This document shows, in pieces, positions 53,475 through 63,134 of a DNA stretch of 64,000 bases (its first letter is position 1; every line of letters starts with the position of its first letter). The notes below the pieces were generated by a model. That model had not been told where the DNA came from, did not search any database, and saw nothing but the letters and a program-made list of their open reading frames with translations. Made by a program: the position numbers and the translations under genes. Origin of the DNA: Streptomyces sp. NBC_01439 (lineage in GTDB: Bacteria; Actinomycetota; Actinomycetes; Streptomycetales; Streptomycetaceae). The stretch is taken from the NCBI RefSeq assembly GCF_036227605.1, contig NZ_CP109487.1, positions 7,861,001 through 7,925,000 of the forward strand, written 5' to 3'.

Positions 53475-54647
53475 TCAGGCTTGGGCCGGCGCACGCCGGT
53501 CGGTGATCAGGCGCATTTCAGAGCGCGCGAGGAAGCGTGAGATCTCCTGGTCGGTGGTGGGGACGCCGTCCTTGGCGCTGTCGAGCAGCCGGGCGAGCAC
53601 GGCCGCCTTGTGGCCGCCCTCGACGCCGAGGGCCAGTGCGGGCCGCGCGTCGAGCGGACCGCGCAGGTCGAGGAGGCGCACGACGATGTCGTCGCGCTGG
53701 AAGACGGTGCTGCCCTCGATGGGGCTCGTCGGATCGTCCACGGCGGCCTCGTCCTGCCCGGCGAGCAGCCGGGCCAGCGCCATGCCGCACCCGTCCTTCG
53801 CGGGGTAGAAGAGGGCGTGCCGCCTGACGTCCGCGCTCTCGCGGCCGCTGGCCGCCACATGGTGCACCGCCGGCAGCGCCGCACGGGTGAAGAACATCCG
53901 GGCCGACCCGGGGTCGCTGAGATCCCGGTCCTGCTCCAGGTACGGGTTGATGGCCTCCTCCAGCGCCCGTACCTCGGGCTGCTGGGACACGTGGCGCAGG
54001 GCCGCGAGCAGGTCGCCCTCGACCTCGACCGCCCGGACGACGCGGTTGCCGTGCATGAACAGCGAGGTGCGGCGCAGCCGGGTGCTCTCGTCGACCTGGG
54101 CCTGGGGGGACGTGTACCCGGCCAGGAGCTCCGCCACCACCTGCTCGCTGCCGGGCTTCACGGTGAAGGTGAGTGCGTGGCGGACCACGCCGTCACCGCG
54201 CCGCGGAGCGACCTGGAGGCTGCCCCGGGCCCGGTCCGCGGTGTCCGGCGAAGGGGCGGGGGCGGAGGGCGGGCCGGTGGGGGAGGGGGAGCCGGCGCCC
54301 GGCCCCTTGCCGACCTCCCGCAGCACGCTGAAGCGCAGCGAGCGGGTGTCCCGTACGCAGCCGTGGAGCGGCTGCACCGATGCGACGTGTTCCTCGCTGT
54401 TGACCCAGGCCAAGAACCGCGGTGCGCTCTCCCATTCGCTGGTGATGAGCCACTGCGACGGATTCTCGATCGACTGGCACAACTCGTCGCTGATGTGTCC
54501 GGGGACGGAGGACACCTGTTCCTGGAGATGTTCGTACACCTCCAGGAACTGATTCTGCGCACCGTCGTACAGATCCAGCAGCAGAACGACCCGAAGTCTC
54601 GAGCCGTCGAAGGCGGACTGGGATATCCGTTCCGACAAGGTTGTCAT
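53475..54647 (-). CDS. SchA/CurD-type polyketide protein with N-terminal ABM-like domain
   Basis: 390-residue protein. The N-terminal ferredoxin-like part (about 15-110; SRLRVVLLLDLYDG, ENPSQWLITSEWES) resembles antibiotic-biosynthesis monooxygenase/cyclase folds. After a Pro/Ser-rich linker comes the SchA/CurD domain (about 155-385; RHALTFTVKPGSEQVVAELL, RHALFYPAKDGCGMALARLL). SchA/CurD proteins are found in spore pigment (whiE-type) clusters. It is divergent from an aromatic hydroxylase, as in those clusters. Confidence 0.87.
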   Translation of the reverse strand: MTTLSERISQSAFDGSRLRVVLLLDLYDGAQNQFLEVYEHLQEQVSSVPGHISDELCQSIENPSQWLITSEWESAPRFLAWVNSEEHVASVQPLHGCVRDTRSLRFSVLREVGKGPGAGSPSPTGPPSAPAPSPDTADRARGSLQVAPRRGDGVVRHALTFTVKPGSEQVVAELLAGYTSPQAQVDESTRLRRTSLFMHGNRVVRAVEVEGDLLAALRHVSQQPEVRALEEAINPYLEQDRDLSDPGSARMFFTRAALPAVHHVAASGRESADVRRHALFYPAKDGCGMALARLLAGQDEAAVDDPTSPIEGSTVFQRDDIVVRLLDLRGPLDARPALALGVEGGHKAAVLARLLDSAKDGVPTTDQEISRFLARSEMRLITDRRAPAQA

Positions 54648-54793
54648 CGTTCACACTCCTTCGAGACCACACGGTCGCCACGGGCGGCGCCACCCGAACC
54701 GATCGTTGTCCCGTAATCCCTGCGGCGCGAGAGGAGAGAACCAAGCGGGTGAACGAGCGAGGGAACCGGCCTCGCACAGGGCATGGAAGAGCC

Positions 54794-56476
54794 ATGAAGG
54801 AAAACGTCGACCACCACGTCCCGGTCCTCATCGTGGGCGGCTCGCTGGTGGGTCTGTGCACCTCGCTCTTCCTCGGCCGGCATGGCATCAGACACATGGT
54901 GGTCGAGAAGCACGCGGGTACCTCGATGCACCCCCGCGGACGCGGTATCAACGTACGGACGATGGAACTGTTCCGGGTCGCCCGCGTCGAGGACCAGATC
55001 CGCGAGGCCGCCTCGGTCCTGGCGGACAACCACGGCATCATGCAGGGCGGCTCGCTGACCGGTGACGACCAGGAGTGGCTCTTCGAGGAAATCGATCCGG
55101 GCGGCGCGCTCGCGCGCTTCAGTCCGGCGGCATGGTGTCTGTGCAGCCAGAACGACATCGAGCCGGTCCTGATGTCCGTGACCCCCTCACTCGGGGCTGA
55201 CCTGCGGTTCTCCACCGAACTCCTCTCCTTCGACCAGGACCCGGGCGGGGTCACCGCGATCGTGAAGAACCGGGAGACCGGGGAGCACAGCACGGTGCGC
55301 GCGGACTACCTCGTCGCCGCCGACGGGCCGCGCAGCCCCGTGCGGGAGGCGCTCCGGATCGGTCAGAGCGGCTCCGGAGACCTGTTCCACAACGTGAGCA
55401 TCACCTTCCGGTCGCAGATGCTGGCCCACGTGGTCGGCGACCGGCGCTTCATCGTGTGCTACCTGACCAAGCCCGATGCCGACGGGGCCCTGCTGCCGGT
55501 CGACAACGGCGAGCGGTGGGTCTTCCACGCGCCCTGGCACCCGGACCGGGGCGAGACGTTGGAGGACTTCACCGACGAGCGCTGCGTGGAACACATCCGC
55601 CGGGCCGTCGGCGCCCCCGACCTGGACGTCGAGGTCACCGGGAAGGCCCCGTGGCACGCCGCCGAGCGGGTCGCCGAGCGGTACGCGGTCGGCCGGGTCT
55701 TCCTGGCCGGCGACTCCGCCCACGAGATGTCCCCCACCGGGGCGTTCGGCTCGAACACCGGCATCCAGGACGCCCACAACATCGCCTGGAAGCTCGCCGC
55801 GGTGCTGGACGGTTCGGCCGGGCCGGGGCTGCTACAGACCTACGAGGCCGAGCGGTTGCCGGTGGCCCGGGCGACGAGCGAGCGCGCCTCGGCGCGTTCG
55901 GCGGAGCACAGCCACCCGGGGTACGAGCCCGACGCCGAGCCCACGTCCACGCCGGCCTCCGGGTCCGCGTCCGTGCCCGGCATCGGCGGCGGCGGTCGAC
56001 AGGGCGGGGTCCTCTCCGTGGCCATGGGCTACCGCTACAACCGGGGCGCGGTGCTGGGGGCCGACCCGGACCAGTCCGTCGTGCCCGAACGGATGCGGCT
56101 CTGCGGCGATCCGGGCAGTCGCGCACCGCACATGTGGCTCTGCGGTCCGGGGGACCCGGAGCCGAAGTCCACCGTGGACCTCTACGAGCGTTCCTTCGTC
56201 CTGCTGTGTTCCGAGGACGCGCCGTGGCGTGCCGCGGGGCGGTCCGTCGCCGAACTGCTGGGCGTTCCCCTGGACGTGTACGCGATCGGTACCGGCCCCG
56301 AGGCCGATCTGATCCCGGCGAACGGCGCCGACTGGACCGAGGTGCACGGCACGACGGCGCAGGGCGCGATCCTGGTCCGCCCGGACGGCTTCGTGGCCTG
56401 GCGTTCGGCGCAGGCGGTGGCGGATCCGGCAGCGGTCCTCCACGAGGTCCTGACCACGCTGCTGGACCGCTCCTGA
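54794..56476 (+). CDS. FAD-dependent aromatic polyketide hydroxylase
   Basis: 560-residue class A flavoprotein monooxygenase. The dinucleotide fold is VLIVGGSLVGLCTSLFL, the DG motif YLVAADGPRSPVREAL and the second FAD motif LAGDSAHEMSPTGAFGSN. A C-terminal thioredoxin-like domain (about 440-560) is typical of PgaE/RdmE-type enzymes. ATG 54794 follows GGAAGAG. It is divergent from SchA/CurD, matching whiE-type order, and probably hydroxylates an aromatic polyketide. Confidence 0.9.
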   Translation: MKENVDHHVPVLIVGGSLVGLCTSLFLGRHGIRHMVVEKHAGTSMHPRGRGINVRTMELFRVARVEDQIREAASVLADNHGIMQGGSLTGDDQEWLFEEIDPGGALARFSPAAWCLCSQNDIEPVLMSVTPSLGADLRFSTELLSFDQDPGGVTAIVKNRETGEHSTVRADYLVAADGPRSPVREALRIGQSGSGDLFHNVSITFRSQMLAHVVGDRRFIVCYLTKPDADGALLPVDNGERWVFHAPWHPDRGETLEDFTDERCVEHIRRAVGAPDLDVEVTGKAPWHAAERVAERYAVGRVFLAGDSAHEMSPTGAFGSNTGIQDAHNIAWKLAAVLDGSAGPGLLQTYEAERLPVARATSERASARSAEHSHPGYEPDAEPTSTPASGSASVPGIGGGGRQGGVLSVAMGYRYNRGAVLGADPDQSVVPERMRLCGDPGSRAPHMWLCGPGDPEPKSTVDLYERSFVLLCSEDAPWRAAGRSVAELLGVPLDVYAIGTGPEADLIPANGADWTEVHGTTAQGAILVRPDGFVAWRSAQAVADPAAVLHEVLTTLLDRS

Positions 56477-56571
56477 TCCGGCCGCTCCCGTTCCCGCGGG
56501 CACCGGGGGCGCCGTCCGGCGGAGTGATCCGCGGGGCGGCGCCCTTCACCTCGTGGTGATGCCGGACCGGG

Positions 56572-57135
56572 TCATCGCGCCGTCTTCGAGCCGAGGCCCC
56601 CGGGGGTCCTCGGAACCCAGTCGGGGGTGGCCGAGGCCTCCTTCGGATCCGGCTCCCGCATGGTCACGCGCCAGCCGTCCTCTCCGGCCCTTCCGGTGAG
56701 GCGCACCACGAACGACTTGGTCTGGCCCGTGTCGTGGAAGTACACGACGACGACCTGCCGCACGGACCCCTCGTCGTAGAACTCGGCGGTGACCTTCCCC
56801 TTGGCCCCCTCGTGGAAGGACCGGATCCAGTTCCGCGCGGTCCGCTCGACGTCCCCCTTCGCGTCATCGGGGTCGGCCGCGAGCGACTCCACCTCCTCGG
56901 CCTTGCCGTCGGCGAGCCGCCAGACCAGACTCTGGGTGATCTTGAGGGACTCGGAGGTGGGGTACCCGACCACGCCCAGCGGTTCGTGGTTCGCGTAGTC
57001 GGTCGCGTACCGCAGCTCCTCGTCGGCGGCACAGGCGGTGAGAGCGCCGGATGCCAGCACGGACACCAGGGCGGCACGCACGACGCCGGGTGTCAGGGCG
57101 CGGACGCGTGGGGTGCGGGGGACCGGTGTAGCCAT
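56572..57135 (-). CDS. Uncharacterised lipoprotein
   Basis: 187-residue lipoprotein. The signal peptide ends in LTAC (Cys about 35). The mature domain (ESLKITQSLVWRLADGKAEE to VRLTGRAGEDGWRVTM, each in part) has an alpha-beta pattern and contains a helix NWIRSFHEGAKGKVTAEFY. I do not recognise a named family. It is the only gene between the hydroxylase and the metE leader, transcribed convergently with the hydroxylase. Confidence 0.7.
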   Translation of the reverse strand: MATPVPRTPRVRALTPGVVRAALVSVLASGALTACAADEELRYATDYANHEPLGVVGYPTSESLKITQSLVWRLADGKAEEVESLAADPDDAKGDVERTARNWIRSFHEGAKGKVTAEFYDEGSVRQVVVVYFHDTGQTKSFVVRLTGRAGEDGWRVTMREPDPKEASATPDWVPRTPGGLGSKTAR

Positions 57136-57359
57136 ACTTCCTCGGTCTTCCGGTGGTCGTCGAGCGATCTCGATGCGGAGAGCTGCAACGTAGCGCCCTT
57201 ACCGGGCAGTTCGATCCGGTAAACGGACAAGAGGGACACAACTCGCGCCGCAGTGACGCAATTCACTCCATGGCTGGATTTCGCCCCTCAGAAGTCTCAC
57301 TTCACCATCCGGATGCCGGACAACTCCGCACGCCGGCGGGCAACGCCGTCTACTCTGGC

Positions 57360-57564
57360 CGGGCAGCTGGTTCGCCCCGTCCGCCAGGCGGGATGCGTCG
57401 TAAGAGGGAACCCGGTGGGAATCCGGGACTGCCCCGCAGCGGTGAGCGGGAACGACCGCCGTCATACGCACTGGACCCGGACGGGTCTGGGAAGCGACGG
57501 CCAGTAGGAGTCTCGTACGGCATCCGTACGACGGGACGCGCCCGCGAGTCCGAAGACCTGCCCG
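57360..57564 (+). ncRNA. Cobalamin riboswitch controlling metE
   Basis: The leader shows the conserved core AAGAGGGAACCCGGTGGGAA (57401-57420), CTGCCCCGCAGCGGTGAGCG, GCCAGTAGGAG (57500-57510) and the B12 box GTCCGAAGACCTGCC (57548-57562). P1 forms from CGGGCAG (57360-57366) and CTGCCCG (57558-57564). When adenosylcobalamin or a related cobalamin is bound, expression of the B12-independent methionine synthase should fall. Confidence 0.95.
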
Positions 57565-57568
57565 TTGC

Positions 57569-57592
57569 CCGTGCGCGACCGATCGCGCACGG
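57569..57592 (+). terminator. Hairpin of the riboswitch expression platform
   Basis: A 10-bp stem (57569-57578 with 57583-57592, loop CCGA) lies 4 bp after the riboswitch P1 helix. It may be the regulated terminator or a fixed structural element; no U-run follows. The rest of the leader to 57757 holds no gene that I can see. Confidence 0.55.
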
Positions 57593-57757
57593 AAATCCCG
57601 GTGACCTCGTGGGCGGGTCGGCGACACATCAGGCGGACGACCGCGGGCACGTGCAGCCGCACGCACCCGTATCCGGTCGGTATCCGCCCGGTCCGTCATC
57701 CCTTCGCGCCCTCGGCCCCACCGGGTCCACAGGAGAACGCTCGCGAAGGAGAGTTCC

Positions 57758-60073
57758 GTGACCCGCACGACCCCCGCCGCCGGACGGCCCACCGCGGCCA
57801 CCGTGTACGGCTACCCCCGCCAGGGCCCCAACCGCGAACTGAAGAAGTCCGTCGAGGGCTACTGGAAGGGCCGCAACGACGCCGGAGCCCTCCGGGAAAC
57901 CGCCCGCGAACTGCGCCGGACGAACTGGCAGCAGCTGGCCGACGCCGGCATCACCGAGGTGCCGACCGGTGACTTCTCGTACTACGACCACGTGCTGGAC
58001 ACCAGCGTGATGGTCGGCGCTGTCCCTGAGCGGCACCGCGCCGCCGTCGCGGCCGACCCCCTCGACGGGTACTTCGCCATGGCGCGCGGCACCCAGGACG
58101 TCGCGCCGCTGGAAATGACCAAGTGGTTCGACACCAACTACCACTACCTGGTGCCGGAGCTCGGCCCGGACACGGTCTTCACCGCCGACTCCACCAAGCA
58201 GGTCGCCGAGCTGCAGGAAGCGCTCGGGCTGGGCCACACCGCCCGCCCGGTCCTGGTCGGCCCCGTCACCTACCTGCTGCTGGCCAAGCCCGCCCCCGGC
58301 GTCGGCGCCCACTTCGACCCGCTCGCCCTGCTCGACCGGCTGCTGCCCGTCTACGCCCAGGTCCTGGCCGACCTGCGCGCCGCCGGAGCCGAGTGGGTGC
58401 AACTGGACGAGCCCGCCCTGGTGCAGGACCGCACCCCGGCCGAACTGAACGCCACCGCCCGCGCCTACCGGGAGCTCGGCGGCCGGAGCGACCGGCCCAA
58501 GCTGCTCGTCGCCTCCTACTTCGACCGGCTCGGCGAGGCCCTGCCCGTACTGGCCAAGGCCCCCGTCGAAGGTCTCGCCCTGGACTTCACCGAGGCCGCG
58601 GCCGGCAACCTCGAGGACCTCGCAGCCGTCGGGGGCCTACCGGGCAAGCGCCTCGTAGCCGGTGTCGTCGGCGGCCGCAACATCTGGATCAACGACTACG
58701 AGAAGTCCCTCGGCACCCTCGGCACCCTCCTGGGGCTCGCCGACCGGGTGGACGTGGCCGCCTCCTGCTCCCTGCTCCACGTGCCGCTGGACGCCACCGC
58801 CGAACGGGACGTCGACCCGCAGGTGAGGCGCTGGCTCGCCTTCGCACGCCAGAAGACCGCGGAGGTCGCCACGCTCGCCCGCGGTCTGGCCCGCGGCACG
58901 GACGCCATCGCCGCCGAACTCGCCGCCAACCGGGCCGACCTGGCCTCCCGCGCCGGCTCCGCCCTCACCCACGATCCGGCCGTCCGGGCCCGCACCGCCG
59001 CCGTCACCGACGCGGACGGGCGGCGCGCCCAGCCGTACCCGGAGCGGGCCGCCGCCCAGCGGGCGCACCTGGGTCTCCCGCTGCTTCCGACGACCACGAT
59101 CGGATCGTTCCCGCAGACCACCGAACTGCGCACGGCCCGCGCCGACCTGCGGGCCGGGCGCATCGACACCGCCGGATACGAGGACCGCATCCGGGCCGAG
59201 ATCCGGGAGGTCCTGGCCTTCCAGGAGAAGGCCGGCATCGACGTGCTGGTGCACGGCGAGCCCGAACGCAACGACATGGTCCAGTACTTCGCCGAGCAGC
59301 TCACCGGCTACCTGGCCACCCAGCACGGCTGGGTCCAGTCCTACGGCACCCGCTACGTCCGCCCGCCCGTGCTGGCCGGCGACGTCTCCCGCCCCGACCC
59401 GATGACCGTGCGCTGGACCACGTACGCCCAGTCGCAGACGCCCAAGCCGGTCAAGGGCATGCTGACCGGCCCCGTCACCATGCTCGCCTGGTCCTTCGTC
59501 CGCGACGACCAGCCACTCGGCGACACCGCCCGCCAGGTGGCGCTCGCCCTGCGCGACGAGGTGGGCGACCTGGAGGCGGCCGGCACCCCGGTCATCCAGG
59601 TCGACGAACCCGCCCTGCGCGAGACCCTCCCGCTGCGGGCCGCCGACCACGCCGCCTACCTCGCCTGGGCCACCGAGTCCTTCCGGCTCGCCACGGCCGG
59701 GGTGCGCCCGGACACCCAGATCCACACGCACATGTGCTACGCCGAGTTCGGTGACATCGTGGCGGCCATAGAGGACCTCGACGCCGATGTCATCAGCCTG
59801 GAGGCCGCCCGTTCCCACATGCAGGTCGCCGGTGAACTCGCGGGCGCCGGCTACCCGCGCGAGGTCGGTCCCGGTGTCTGGGACATCCATTCGCCGCGGA
59901 TCCCCTCCGTCGCCGAGGCGACGGCCCTGCTGCGCAAGGGGTTGGGGGCCATCCCGGCGGAGCGGCTGTGGGTCAATCCCGACTGCGGCCTGAAGACCCG
60001 GGGTTGGCCGGAGACCAAGGCCTCCCTGGAGAACCTGGTCGAGGCGGCCCGGCAGGTGCGCGCCGAGGTCTAG
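57758..60073 (+). CDS. metE: B12-independent methionine synthase
   Basis: 5-Methyltetrahydropteroyltriglutamate-homocysteine methyltransferase of 771 residues, normal length. The C-terminal catalytic barrel carries the zinc ligands HxC in [10 protein letters not shown] and Cys in [15 protein letters not shown], with the [10 protein letters not shown] and MVQYFAEQL substrate segments. The GTG start lies behind AAGGAGAG. A cobalamin riboswitch precedes it, the usual arrangement in Streptomyces for switching to cobalamin-dependent MetH when B12 is available. Confidence 0.97.
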   Translation: MTRTTPAAGRPTAATVYGYPRQGPNRELKKSVEGYWKGRNDAGALRETARELRRTNWQQLADAGITEVPTGDFSYYDHVLDTSVMVGAVPERHRAAVAADPLDGYFAMARGTQDVAPLEMTKWFDTNYHYLVPELGPDTVFTADSTKQVAELQEALGLGHTARPVLVGPVTYLLLAKPAPGVGAHFDPLALLDRLLPVYAQVLADLRAAGAEWVQLDEPALVQDRTPAELNATARAYRELGGRSDRPKLLVASYFDRLGEALPVLAKAPVEGLALDFTEAAAGNLEDLAAVGGLPGKRLVAGVVGGRNIWINDYEKSLGTLGTLLGLADRVDVAASCSLLHVPLDATAERDVDPQVRRWLAFARQKTAEVATLARGLARGTDAIAAELAANRADLASRAGSALTHDPAVRARTAAVTDADGRRAQPYPERAAAQRAHLGLPLLPTTTIGSFPQTTELRTARADLRAGRIDTAGYEDRIRAEIREVLAFQEKAGIDVLVHGEPERNDMVQYFAEQLTGYLATQHGWVQSYGTRYVRPPVLAGDVSRPDPMTVRWTTYAQSQTPKPVKGMLTGPVTMLAWSFVRDDQPLGDTARQVALALRDEVGDLEAAGTPVIQVDEPALRETLPLRAADHAAYLAWATESFRLATAGVRPDTQIHTHMCYAEFGDIVAAIEDLDADVISLEAARSHMQVAGELAGAGYPREVGPGVWDIHSPRIPSVAEATALLRKGLGAIPAERLWVNPDCGLKTRGWPETKASLENLVEAARQVRAEV

Positions 60074-60693
60074 GCCGGGCGCACGTCGGCGGCGGCCCTG
60101 TCGTCGCCGACGAGGCCCGCGACGTGGTCGGTGATCACATCGAGGATGTCCGTCGAAATCCTGTCGTCGCCGAGGACGAGGTGGTTCAGCGTCAGTCCGT
60201 CGGTCATGGCGGCCAGATAGCGGGCCAACACGTGCACGGGCACGCGGAGTTCGAAGGTCATGTGGTGCCGGAGCTGCTCGATTAGCTCGGTGTAGGTGTC
60301 GCAGTACCGCTCGTACTGCCGCCGCGCCAGGTGCTCGAAGTCCGGCCGGCGCAGGGCGTACTGGGTGAGTTCGTAGGTGAGCATGTGTTCGCCCGGGTGG
60401 GCGGACACGTGGTCCCAGTACGCCTGGAAGCCCGCCCGGACGGTCTCGCGAAGGGTGGCCTTCGGCTGGATCGCCTCCCTCACCAGGGCGACGCTGTGGT
60501 CGGTGATCGCCGCGATGACGGATTCGAGCAGGGCCTGCTTGGAGTCGAAGCAGTAGTGGAAGACGCTCAGGGACACGCCCGCCTCGGCGGCGATCGACCT
60601 GGTCGTCGTGGCGGCGACGCCGTCGCGGGTCATCGCGCGGATGGCGGCCTCGGTCAGCTGCCGGCGCCGCTCGGCCGAGGGCATCCGTGCCAT
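60070..60693 (-). CDS. TetR-family regulator
   Basis: 207-residue TetR protein. The helix-turn-helix is TTRSIAAEAGVSLSVFHYCF, followed by DSKQALLESVIAAI. The C-terminal ligand domain resembles the BetI/TetR_C_6 type (ARYLAAMTDGLTLNHLV). Its stop overlaps the metE stop by 4 bp in convergent orientation. No target can be named from context; the downstream discoidin-protein gene is upstream on the same strand and separately promoted. Confidence 0.88.
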   Translation of the reverse strand: MARMPSAERRRQLTEAAIRAMTRDGVAATTTRSIAAEAGVSLSVFHYCFDSKQALLESVIAAITDHSVALVREAIQPKATLRETVRAGFQAYWDHVSAHPGEHMLTYELTQYALRRPDFEHLARRQYERYCDTYTELIEQLRHHMTFELRVPVHVLARYLAAMTDGLTLNHLVLGDDRISTDILDVITDHVAGLVGDDRAAADVRPA

Positions 60694-60777
60694 GGGCGTT
60701 CCTTTCGGTCCGTGCTGCGGTGCGTGGTGCGTGGTGCGCTGTGTGGTGCCCCGGCCCCTGGACTTCCGTCGGCTCGA

Positions 60778-62847
60778 TCAGCTGCTGAAAACGCCGACCT
60801 CGTGGAGCGAGTACCCCCACTTGGTGCCGCGCTGGAGTCCCTGGATGCGGACGTAGCGGGCCGGCACCCCGGAGAAGCGGGCCGTGTCCAGGCCGCCGTC
60901 ACCGGCGGTCGTGGACCAGACGGTCTGCCAGTTCGTGTCGTCCGTGGAGACCTCGATGCGGTACGCCTTCCCGTATGCGGTCTCCCAGTCCAGGGTGATG
61001 CGCCCCACCCGGTTCGCGGACCCGAGGTCGATGCGCAGCCACTGGTTGTCGTTCCACTCGCTCGCCCAGCGGGTGCCCGAGTCCCCGTCCACGGCCCGGC
61101 CCGGGGAGTAGTTCACGAAGGGGTTCCACCACTCCGAGGTCGACGCCGAGGCCGGGGAGCCCGTGGCGAGGTTCACCGAGGACTTGTGCTTCTCGGAGTT
61201 CCCCCAGGTGGTCAGGTAGGACTCGGCGCCCTTGAACAGGTCGTCCACCACGCCCTGGCCGCCGACGAGGCGGATGTCCTCGATCCAGTCGGGGACCAGA
61301 CCGTAGTGCGAGGCGCCGTCGGTGTTGAGGTCCCACGTGCGCGAGCCGGTGGTCTGCCGGTCGATGACGGAGCCGCCGTCGGTGCTGCGGAACGGGTAGC
61401 GCACCGGGTTCGGGGTGTTGGCTCCGCGCGGTCCGGGCCAGCCGCCGACACCGTTCATGTCGGTGCCGTACCCGTAGCCGACGTTGTACTTGTCGCGCAG
61501 CGCGTCCGTCCGCTTCGCCTCGGCGCTGAATCCCTCGGCGCCGCTCATGTACGAGGCGATGAAGCCGCCGAGCTTGTAGACCCGCTCGGTCCAGTCCATG
61601 TCCATCCAACTGTGCGAGGAGATCACACCCGGGTACGACTCGGACTCCATGATGTCGAAGGACCGGCCCGCGGCCTTCACGCTCATGTGGTCGACCTCGA
61701 GCATCATCTTGCGCTTCATCATGCCGCGCACCGCGTACTCGCCGAGTTCCGTGAGCCCGCGCGTGTTGCACTGGGCGTCGGCGGCGTAGGAGGGGATCGC
61801 CACCCCTTCGGGGAGTTTGCTCTGCACCGCGGGCGCGGCCGCCGCCAGTCCGATGGGGTTGTCGTGCTGGGGACCGGTGCACTTCTCCGTCTTCCAGAAG
61901 GTTCCGGTCGACAGGAACTGGCCCGCGTTGATGGCCGTACCGAGGGCTCCCTCGTCGAAGCGGACCCCGCACAGGGCGTTGTCGAACTTGTGGCACAGGA
62001 ACATGCTGCGCACCCCGAGGCGGTACAGCTCGTCCAGGCCGCGGTCGATGTCCGCCTTGCTGCACTGCGCGACGTCCAGGATCTGCTTGCAGCCGAAGGG
62101 TTCGGAGGTCTCGACGCCGAGGACCACGGCCAGCTTGCCCTGCTGGACGACGTCACGGGCCTGCGCGGAGTCGGTGACGATCCGGAACCAGCCCTTGCCC
62201 GGTCCGCCGTACATCTTGTCGATGTAGGCCTGCATGTCGTAGGTCTTCTGCGCTTCGAGCCGGATGGCGGTCATCTCGTCGCAGCCGCGGTCCTTGAAGA
62301 AGTAGACCGAGCAGATGACGCCGTTGGTGACGAGGTCGTTCACGAGCACGCGCTGACCACCGCGCCAGGCCCGCTCGACCCAGGCGTAGTAGTTCTGCTG
62401 GTGCGTCAGCGAGTCGTGGGCGGGCCAGTCCTTGAAGGTCGGCCAGCCGTTCGGGTCGTGCTTGCCGTCACCACCCTTGGTGATGAAGTCGAAGATCGCG
62501 AGCGTGCCGTCGGGGTAGTGCTCGGGGCAGTCCTTGAGCGCGTCCGCTACCCCCGCCTCGGAGAACGGCTTGCCGCAGATGAGGCGGCCGCCGAAGCCCT
62601 CGTTGGACATCAGGTGGTCGTGCGCGTCGACGAAGCCCCGGACCCGTCCCTGGGCGTCGGTCCCCTTGAAGGGTTCGCCCGTGACGTTGATGTCGGAGTC
62701 GGGTGCGGGCCGCGCGACCGGGTTCCACCAGCCGGGATCGGCGGCGGAAGCGGGTACGGGGCCGAGCACCATGGCCACCACGGCGAGGAGCAATGACAGG
62801 ACCGCCAGGGGCCTACGCCTGTGGTGCGTGTGTCGAGAAATGGTCAT
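60778..62847 (-). CDS. Secreted metal-dependent hydrolase with discoidin domain
   Basis: 689-residue exported protein. A signal peptide (MTISRHTHHRRRPLAVLSLL onward) ends near ASAADP. The large N-terminal domain (about 60-550) resembles an amidohydrolase/dipeptidase barrel: VDAHDHLMSNEGFGG (HxH-like metal site), VLGVETSEPFGC, LEVDHMSVKAAG, GVISSHSWMD. The C-terminal F5/8 discoidin domain (about 555-689; SPGRAVDGDSGTRWASEWND) is a carbohydrate-binding type. The protein probably cleaves a bound polymer or peptide; substrate unknown. Confidence 0.82.
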   Translation of the reverse strand: MTISRHTHHRRRPLAVLSLLLAVVAMVLGPVPASAADPGWWNPVARPAPDSDINVTGEPFKGTDAQGRVRGFVDAHDHLMSNEGFGGRLICGKPFSEAGVADALKDCPEHYPDGTLAIFDFITKGGDGKHDPNGWPTFKDWPAHDSLTHQQNYYAWVERAWRGGQRVLVNDLVTNGVICSVYFFKDRGCDEMTAIRLEAQKTYDMQAYIDKMYGGPGKGWFRIVTDSAQARDVVQQGKLAVVLGVETSEPFGCKQILDVAQCSKADIDRGLDELYRLGVRSMFLCHKFDNALCGVRFDEGALGTAINAGQFLSTGTFWKTEKCTGPQHDNPIGLAAAAPAVQSKLPEGVAIPSYAADAQCNTRGLTELGEYAVRGMMKRKMMLEVDHMSVKAAGRSFDIMESESYPGVISSHSWMDMDWTERVYKLGGFIASYMSGAEGFSAEAKRTDALRDKYNVGYGYGTDMNGVGGWPGPRGANTPNPVRYPFRSTDGGSVIDRQTTGSRTWDLNTDGASHYGLVPDWIEDIRLVGGQGVVDDLFKGAESYLTTWGNSEKHKSSVNLATGSPASASTSEWWNPFVNYSPGRAVDGDSGTRWASEWNDNQWLRIDLGSANRVGRITLDWETAYGKAYRIEVSTDDTNWQTVWSTTAGDGGLDTARFSGVPARYVRIQGLQRGTKWGYSLHEVGVFSS

Positions 62848-62962
62848 CACTCACGTCTTAAGGTCAGCCGGATGGCGCGGTCGTGGAGCCGGATCCGTTC
62901 GGGGGCACGACGCGCCACGGCCACAGGCGTGCTTTGTCATGGACCCAACAAGCGGTGGGACG

Positions 62963-63024
62963 AGAATCGCGACTGCCATCGACAGAGTCAATAGTCCGGG
63001 ACGGTTGACCTGATGATTCATCAG
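62963..63024 (-). promoter_or_regulatory. Promoter and palindrome upstream of the secreted hydrolase
   Basis: Read on the minus strand, TTGACT (62991-62986) and GATTCT (62968-62963) are separated by 17 bp, a good -35/-10 pair for the discoidin-protein gene. CTGATGA-T-TCATCAG (63010-63024) is a perfect 15-bp palindrome 18 bp upstream of the -35, suitable for a regulator dimer. Confidence 0.5.
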
Positions 63025-63134
63025 ATTCGCCGTTCCTTCACAAGGTCCACCCACCCGGGCGGCCCGGCTCGGCGCGGTACGCGAAAGCGCGCGCGAGCCG
63101 GGTCCGCCCCGCCCGGGGCGACGGCGCCGTGACG

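Noticed and set aside
58637..60820. 727-residue minus-strand frame opposite metE
   Set aside because: Antisense shadow; metE catalytic residues lie on the plus strand and the frame crosses the real TetR gene out of frame.
60331..62796. 821-residue plus-strand frame opposite the discoidin protein
   Set aside because: Shadow frame with Arg/Val/Gly/His bias; the minus-strand frame has signal peptide and domains.
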